Of a DNA stretch of 64,000 nt, positions 59,941-64,000 are shown in pieces (the stretch's first letter is position 1; the number at the start of each line of letters is the position of its first letter). Both the position numbers and the translations under genes were made by a program. The notes beneath the pieces are model-generated. The model saw only the letters and a list, made by a program, of their open reading frames with translations, did not search any database and was not told the origin of the DNA. Origin of the DNA: Staphylococcus debuckii (GTDB taxonomy: Bacteria; Bacillota; Bacilli; Staphylococcales; Staphylococcaceae); contig NZ_CP033460.1 in assembly GCF_003718735.1 (NCBI RefSeq), positions 1,550,001-1,614,000 on the forward strand. The letters are read 5' to 3'.

Positions 59941-61620
59941 TTATAAAGCAGCATGATTTTGCTCAATCATCTCTTTAGCATTTTCTCGGGTGATTTTAGT
60001 AACATTTGCTCCAGATATCATACGTGCTACTTCATCGATTCGTGCTTCTCCAGTTAATTCTTGGACTTGAGTAGTTGTGCGTTCATCTGTTGAAGCTTTA
60101 CTGATTAATAAGTGATGATTACTCATGGAAGCCACTTGCGGTAAATGAGAGATGCAGATGACTTGGATATATTGAGAGATATCTCTCATTTTTTCAGCCA
60201 TTTTTTGGGCTGCTATTCCTGATACACCAGAGTCTACTTCATCAAATAATATGGCAGTTTGTCCTCTAGATTTCACGAAGATACTTTTTAAAGCTAACAT
60301 GATTCTAGACAATTCTCCGCCAGAAGCAATTTTGCCTAAACTTTTTAAAGGTTCGCCCTTGTTTGGGCTAATTAAGATTTCTACTTTTTCAATACCCTCT
60401 GCAGTAGGTTCATCAAGAGATTTGAATGAGATTTCTAAATTAGCATCTTTCATTTGCAAGTTTTGTATTTCATCTACAATATGGTCTCTCAGCTCTCTAG
60501 CTACTTTACGACGTTCTTTTGAAAGTTTCTGGCCATCTTCTAATAATTTAGATTTTAATTGTTTAATTTCTTCTTTAAGGTTAGCTGTACTTTGCTCATA
60601 GTTTTCTATCTTATCTATTTCATTAACTAACTTCTCTTGATACTGAATTAAATCTTGTATATCTTTACCATATTTTCTTTTTAAATTATTTAACAAGTTC
60701 ATTCGAGATTCTAATTCATTTAAATATTGTTCATCAAACTCAGTATTCGATATTTCATCGTACAACTGATGTTTCGCATCTTCTAATGTATAATAAAATT
60801 GATCTACATGCTCTTTTAATTCGCTAAATTCATTCGGAATAATTTCGTTAATCGTTTCTAAATGCTGACTGAGTTCATATAGCCGATCAGGAATTGCTTG
60901 TTCATCGGTTAAAGTGGTATGCGCTGCATTTAAGGCAACGCTTAAATTTTCAGAATTTTGTATACGTTTAATGTCCGATTCTAGTTGCTCAACTTCTCCT
61001 TCTTGCAAATTAGCTTCTGACAATTCATCCGCTTGAAATTTCATTAAATCTAAACGTTGTAATAAAGCTTGATCAGCAGATTCTAATTCATTTAATTCAT
61101 TAGTTTTCTCTTTATAGGTTTGATAAGTATCTTGGTATTGCTTCAGATAACGGTCATATTTACCATCTGCATAGGAATCTAATAGTTGTAAATGGTACTT
61201 CTGTTTTAATAAGGATTGGGTTTCGTGTTGTCCATGGATATCCAATAATTCTTGCATAATCATTCGTAAATCATGTAATGTAACCGTTTGATTATTTACC
61301 TTGCAGATACTTTTTCCTGAACTGAAGATTTCTCTTTTTACTAAAAGAAAGTCTTCGTCGATATCGATATCAAGATACTGTAAAGTTTCAATGACTGATT
61401 GGTTATTATCAATATCAAAAATACCTTCGATTGTTGCTTTTTTTTCACCATGACGAACAAAGTCGGAAGATGCACGCATACCAATAAGTTGACCAATAGC
61501 ATCAATGATGATAGATTTACCCGCACCTGTTTCTCCGCTTAAAACTGTCAGACCGTCTGCAAAATTAATTTCTAATTCATTAATAATTGCAAACTGTTTA
61601 ATTGTTAAAGTTTGTAACAT
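59941..61620 (-). CDS. recN: DNA repair protein RecN
   Basis: SMC-like ATPase acting early in double-strand break repair. Walker A is LSGETGAGKSIIIDAIGQ (about residue 28), the ABC signature ASGGELSRIMLALK (about 455) and Walker B ILFDEVDSGVSG (about 487), with long coiled coils in between (about 150-370). Length 559 is normal. It follows argR by 14 bases, as in Bacillus and S. aureus, and precedes ptb. Confidence 0.97.
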   Translation of the reverse strand: MLQTLTIKQFAIINELEINFADGLTVLSGETGAGKSIIIDAIGQLIGMRASSDFVRHGEKKATIEGIFDIDNNQSVIETLQYLDIDIDEDFLLVKREIFSSGKSICKVNNQTVTLHDLRMIMQELLDIHGQHETQSLLKQKYHLQLLDSYADGKYDRYLKQYQDTYQTYKEKTNELNELESADQALLQRLDLMKFQADELSEANLQEGEVEQLESDIKRIQNSENLSVALNAAHTTLTDEQAIPDRLYELSQHLETINEIIPNEFSELKEHVDQFYYTLEDAKHQLYDEISNTEFDEQYLNELESRMNLLNNLKRKYGKDIQDLIQYQEKLVNEIDKIENYEQSTANLKEEIKQLKSKLLEDGQKLSKERRKVARELRDHIVDEIQNLQMKDANLEISFKSLDEPTAEGIEKVEILISPNKGEPLKSLGKIASGGELSRIMLALKSIFVKSRGQTAILFDEVDSGVSGIAAQKMAEKMRDISQYIQVICISHLPQVASMSNHHLLISKASTDERTTTQVQELTGEARIDEVARMISGANVTKITRENAKEMIEQNHAAL

Positions 61621-61634
61621 GGCTTATCGCTTCC

Positions 61635-62087
61635 TTATAACAAATTAAAAATACGTGTTTTTATTGCAGTAGCAGATGCTGCATCGTGACAAATCAAGAG
61701 ACAAGTATCATCTCCACAAATAGTACCTAAAACTTCATCCCAATCAATCTGATCTAAAATTGCACCGATTGACTGTGCATTGCCGGGTAAGGTTTTTAAA
61801 ACTAATAGATTACCTGTTCCTTCAATATTTACAAAGGAATCCATTAAATATCTGCCTAATTTTTCAAGTGGGTGATATTTGCGGTCATTAGGTAAACTGT
61901 ATACATATTGACCAGTAGGAGCAGGTACTTTAATAAGTTGTAATTCTTTAATATCTCTTGATACAGTTGCTTGAGTAACGTTCAAATCAAACTGATTTAA
62001 GCGTCGCACTAACTCATCTTGAGTTTCAACCTGTTCAGTGGAAATGATTTCTCTGATTTTTATATGTCTAACTGATTTTTTAGCCAC
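61635..62087 (-). CDS. argR: Arginine repressor ArgR/AhrC
   Basis: Arginine-responsive regulator of arginine synthesis and catabolism. The N-terminal winged helix-turn-helix ([19 protein letters not shown], about residue 37-55) is followed by the C-terminal arginine-binding hexamerisation domain ([18 protein letters not shown], about 122). Length 150. It lies just upstream of recN. AGGTG precedes the start region. Confidence 0.96.
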   Translation of the reverse strand: MAKKSVRHIKIREIISTEQVETQDELVRRLNQFDLNVTQATVSRDIKELQLIKVPAPTGQYVYSLPNDRKYHPLEKLGRYLMDSFVNIEGTGNLLVLKTLPGNAQSIGAILDQIDWDEVLGTICGDDTCLLICHDAASATAIKTRIFNLL

Positions 62088-62397
62088 TTATTAACACCTC
62101 AAATTACGAATATTTATACAAGTATAGTATCATAATTTTTAATGAAAAGGCTAGTGATAGTCTTGAAGTATATCTTTAGTTATGTATAGAAATGTATCTT
62201 TATGAACAAGTTTTTAATAATAAACAAGGGAGCAGAACAGAAATAATATTGGTTAATATTATTTCGTCGTTCTGTCTCGGCAAGGCTAACTAGAATAGAA
62301 AAAAGCTTGGAACAAGCGCATTTTCTATTCAGATAGCTACTGCCAGTTCAAAGAGAATAGCTGAGACATTATTATGTCCCAGCCTCATTTCAAGTCT
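62088..62397. other. Intergenic region between argR and ispA
   Basis: About 310 bases without an open reading frame. Its left part is the argR leader (plus strand coordinates 62088-62225). The rest is the composite element described at 62226-62386, whose final hairpin is just after the ispA stop and may terminate the xseA-xseB-ispA transcript. Confidence 0.65.
62226..62386. repeat. Composite staphylococcal intergenic element (STAR-type locus without STAR repeats)
   Basis: From left: GGGAGCAGAACAGAAATAAT then a long hairpin ending TTATTTCGTCGTTCTGTC; CTAACTAGAATAGAAAAAAG; CTTGGAACAAGCGCATTTTC; TATTCAGATAGCTACTGCC; and a last hairpin GCTGAGACATTATTATGTCC, CAGCC. I remember the same ordered words in S. 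aureus intergenic regions that carry STAR elements. The TGTTGGGGCCC STAR unit itself is missing here. Confidence 0.7.
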
Positions 62398-63273
62398 TTA
62401 ATGATCACGTTGATAAAACAATTGAGTCAGATACTCTAATTGAGAAGTATCATATGATGCTTCTCTTAATTTTTCAAGGCATTTTTCGGCCTGTTTAACG
62501 TGGAACTCAAGCTTTTGTTCTGTTTTATCTTGGCCCAATAAAGTAACGTAAGTATTTTTATGATTTTTTTCATCGCTACCGACTGGTTTGCCTAATTTTT
62601 CTTCGTCGCCATACACGTCTAATAAGTCATCTTTGATTTGGAAAATTAAGCCTAAGTGCTGACTATAATTCTCTAGTAACTCAGAAACCTCATCTGATGG
62701 TTGGACTATAGTTACCGCAGCCATAATTGCAAACGTTAATAATGCACCGGTTTTTTCCTTATGGATGTGTTGCAAAGTTTCTAGTGAAATACTCTTGTTT
62801 TCACTTTCCATATCTAGTGTTTGACCGCCAATCATACCTAAGTGGCCACTGGCATCTGACAATAGTTCCACTAATTTAATACGTGTCTGAGCATTTATGG
62901 ATTCATCAGTACTGATTAGATGAAAAGCTTTGGTTAAAAGCGCGTCACCAGCTAGTAACGCTTTCCATTCACCATAAACCTTATGATTCGTCAATTTACC
63001 TCTACGATAATCATCATTATCCATAGCAGGTAAATCATCATGAATTAAAGAATAAGTATGGACCATTTCTAAAGCTAAAGCAGTTTGTATACCTTTTTCA
63101 TAGTTATCATCTTTAGAAAGCATTTTTAAAGTTTCGATTAATAAAACCGGTCTAATACGTTTCCCGCCTGCTTCTAAGGAATAGCGCATACTTTCTTCAA
63201 GGTTTGTTTTAAGTGGAGATGAAGGAATAGATTGTAAAAGTAGTTCGTTAATTTGATTCACTAATTTATTCAT
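62398..63273 (-). CDS. ispA: Farnesyl diphosphate synthase (geranyltranstransferase)
   Basis: Condenses isopentenyl diphosphate to farnesyl diphosphate for undecaprenol, menaquinone and staphyloxanthin-type pigments. First Asp-rich motif [17 protein letters not shown] (about residue 78), and second [15 protein letters not shown] (about 223); [10 protein letters not shown] is typical. The start used, ATG 63273, overlaps the xseB stop (ATGAATAA). A longer frame to 63297 would start inside xseB, and I cannot exclude it. About 291 residues. Follows xseA-xseB in the classical Firmicutes order. Confidence 0.94.
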   Translation of the reverse strand: MNKLVNQINELLLQSIPSSPLKTNLEESMRYSLEAGGKRIRPVLLIETLKMLSKDDNYEKGIQTALALEMVHTYSLIHDDLPAMDNDDYRRGKLTNHKVYGEWKALLAGDALLTKAFHLISTDESINAQTRIKLVELLSDASGHLGMIGGQTLDMESENKSISLETLQHIHKEKTGALLTFAIMAAVTIVQPSDEVSELLENYSQHLGLIFQIKDDLLDVYGDEEKLGKPVGSDEKNHKNTYVTLLGQDKTEQKLEFHVKQAEKCLEKLREASYDTSQLEYLTQLFYQRDH

Positions 63274-63484
63274 CAGTTTGTTCAACTTCTTCGTCATTAT
63301 TTTTCATCAATTGATTTACTTTTTTCTCTGCATCTTTTAAAGTTTTATCACATGAGGCAGATAATTTCATACCTTTTTGATATAACTCCAATGCATCTTC
63401 TAAAGAGACAGCTTCGTTATCTAACTTTTTTACAATCGTTTCTAATTCTTCCATCATTTCTTCAAAAGTTTGATTATTACTCAT
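63266..63484 (-). CDS. xseB: Exodeoxyribonuclease VII small subunit
   Basis: Small subunit of exonuclease VII, which degrades single-stranded DNA. The family signature [33 protein letters not shown] is recognised at about residues 6-38, and the protein is only 72 residues, as expected. ATG 63484 (MSNNQTF) has AGGGG 8 bases upstream; the earlier ATG at 63490 is too close to it. It overlaps both xseA and ispA, so the three are translated as one unit. Confidence 0.93.
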   Translation of the reverse strand: MSNNQTFEEMMEELETIVKKLDNEAVSLEDALELYQKGMKLSASCDKTLKDAEKKVNQLMKNNDEEVEQTDE

Positions 63485-64000
63485 TATCATTACCCCTTAC
63501 TTTCTTAACAATTGCATCTACAGTACCATCTTTCATCTGTAAATTAATTTCGTCATTAGTTTTCAAGGATTGAGCGCTTGTAACAACTTGGTCTTCTTTA
63601 TTTACAATTGTATAGCCTCGCAACATTGTATTTGAAGGACTTAAGTTATTTAAAGTTTCGACTCTTTGGCTCAATTGCTTTTTAGAATTTTCCAACACAT
63701 TTGTAATAGATTTATTAAGTGATTCATGTAATTGAAGTCTTGTTTGCATACCTTGTAAAGTTTGTTGTTTCAAGTCTCGTAAATTCAAGCGGTTGGCTAA
63801 TAGTTGAAGTTGTTGTTGTGAACGTTCAAGTTTAGCCTTTATCGAAAGATTCATTTGACGTTCTAAGTCGTCTCTTCTTTGGATTTGCTGATCATATAAC
63901 AACGATGGCTGTTTGAATTTATAATATGAAGACACGTGTTCTAAGTGTTTTTTCTTATTATTAATGAGTTGAAAAATTTGTCGTGAAAGATGCAGTTCCA
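63477..64000 (-). CDS. xseA: Exodeoxyribonuclease VII large subunit, C-terminal part (truncated by window edge)
   Basis: Only the last about 173 residues are visible; the frame is open to the right window edge. The region is the coiled-coil C-terminal part of XseA, with repeated [24 protein letters not shown] helices and a terminal [21 protein letters not shown] and [11 protein letters not shown] beta segment typical of the family (it matches the SPLNTLxRGYxxV and DGxxxaxV patterns). The catalytic N-terminal half lies outside. It overlaps xseB by 8 bases. Confidence 0.92.
   Translation of the reverse strand, partial: ELHLSRQIFQLINNKKKHLEHVSSYYKFKQPSLLYDQQIQRRDDLERQMNLSIKAKLERSQQQLQLLANRLNLRDLKQQTLQGMQTRLQLHESLNKSITNVLENSKKQLSQRVETLNNLSPSNTMLRGYTIVNKEDQVVTSAQSLKTNDEINLQMKDGTVDAIVKKVRGNDNE

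Noticed and set aside
62088..62397. A small RNA gene in the argR-ispA gap
   Set aside because: The strong hairpins are explained better by the repeat element; no separate promoter was recognised.

Overview
The window is an ordinary, densely packed stretch of core chromosome from a low-GC Gram-positive bacterium of the genus Staphylococcus. The evidence is the near-colinear protein order (pbp2, nth-dnaD-asnS-dinG-birA-cca-bshA, aroCBA, ndk-hepT-menG-hepS-hup-gpsA-der-S1-cmk, ebpS, srrAB-rluB-scpBA, xerD-fur, proC-rnz-zwf-gnd, the branched-chain oxo acid dehydrogenase genes, recN-argR-ispA-xseBA), the close match of SrrAB, EbpS, zwf and other products to remembered S. aureus proteins, bacillithiol genes, and staphylococcal intergenic hairpin elements. 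Proteins such as EbpS, Cca and UPF0302 differ clearly from S. aureus, so it is probably another species; I cannot name it. Almost everything is read from the minus strand. I see no prophage, insertion sequence, CRISPR array, rRNA or tRNA.

Layout. 1-1.6 kb: 3' part of pbp2 (cell wall) on the plus strand, ending at a bidirectional terminator. 1.6-12.1 kb: minus-strand DNA repair and replication genes (ypoC-like, nth, dnaD), asnS, then an overlapping cluster mazG-like/bshA/cca/birA/dinG. 11.4-18.1 kb: shikimate genes aroC-aroB-aroA followed by a TPR protein, a UPF0302/YpiB protein, a DUF1405 membrane protein and a membrane zinc peptidase. 18.3-26.4 kb: ndk, the menaquinone side-chain operon hepS-menG-hepT, hup, gpsA, der, an S1-domain protein and cmk. 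26.4-34.3 kb: ansA (plus), the bacillithiol disulfide reductase ypdA, the LysM surface protein ebpS, a RecQ-like helicase with a YpbB partner, ferredoxin (plus), and ribU under an FMN riboswitch.

34.4-43.8 kb: the respiratory two-component system srrAB with a Rex-like operator upstream, rluB-scpB-scpA (chromosome condensation), a DUF309 gene, xerD, fur with a PerR/Fur-like box, a Nudix hydrolase, an aldo/keto reductase and an SDR. 43.9-49.8 kb: proC, rnz and the oxidative pentose phosphate pair zwf and gnd, with an AraC-type regulator between them. 49.9-59.9 kb: an M20 peptidase, a 32-residue membrane miniprotein, a FUSC-type membrane protein, bacilliredoxin brxB, and a complete branched-chain 2-oxo acid route (buk-lpd-bkdAA-bkdAB-bkdB, with ptb in its own unit). 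59.9-64 kb: recN-argR, then ispA-xseB-xseA (the last cut by the window edge).

The genes work together as metabolic and housekeeping modules. Bacillithiol synthesis and recycling are represented by bshA, ypdA and brxB; menaquinone by hepS/T and menG, fed by the chorismate pathway; redox control by srrAB, Rex-like and PerR/Fur-like sites; isoprenoids by ispA. I did not find a novel multi-gene system. The observations most worth a second look are small: a composite intergenic hairpin element that looks like a staphylococcal STAR-type locus without its STAR repeats, an apparent Rex operator upstream of srrAB, a structured leader on a 32-residue membrane protein, a perfect inverted repeat in the hup leader, and repeat-rich tails in PBP2 and EbpS.
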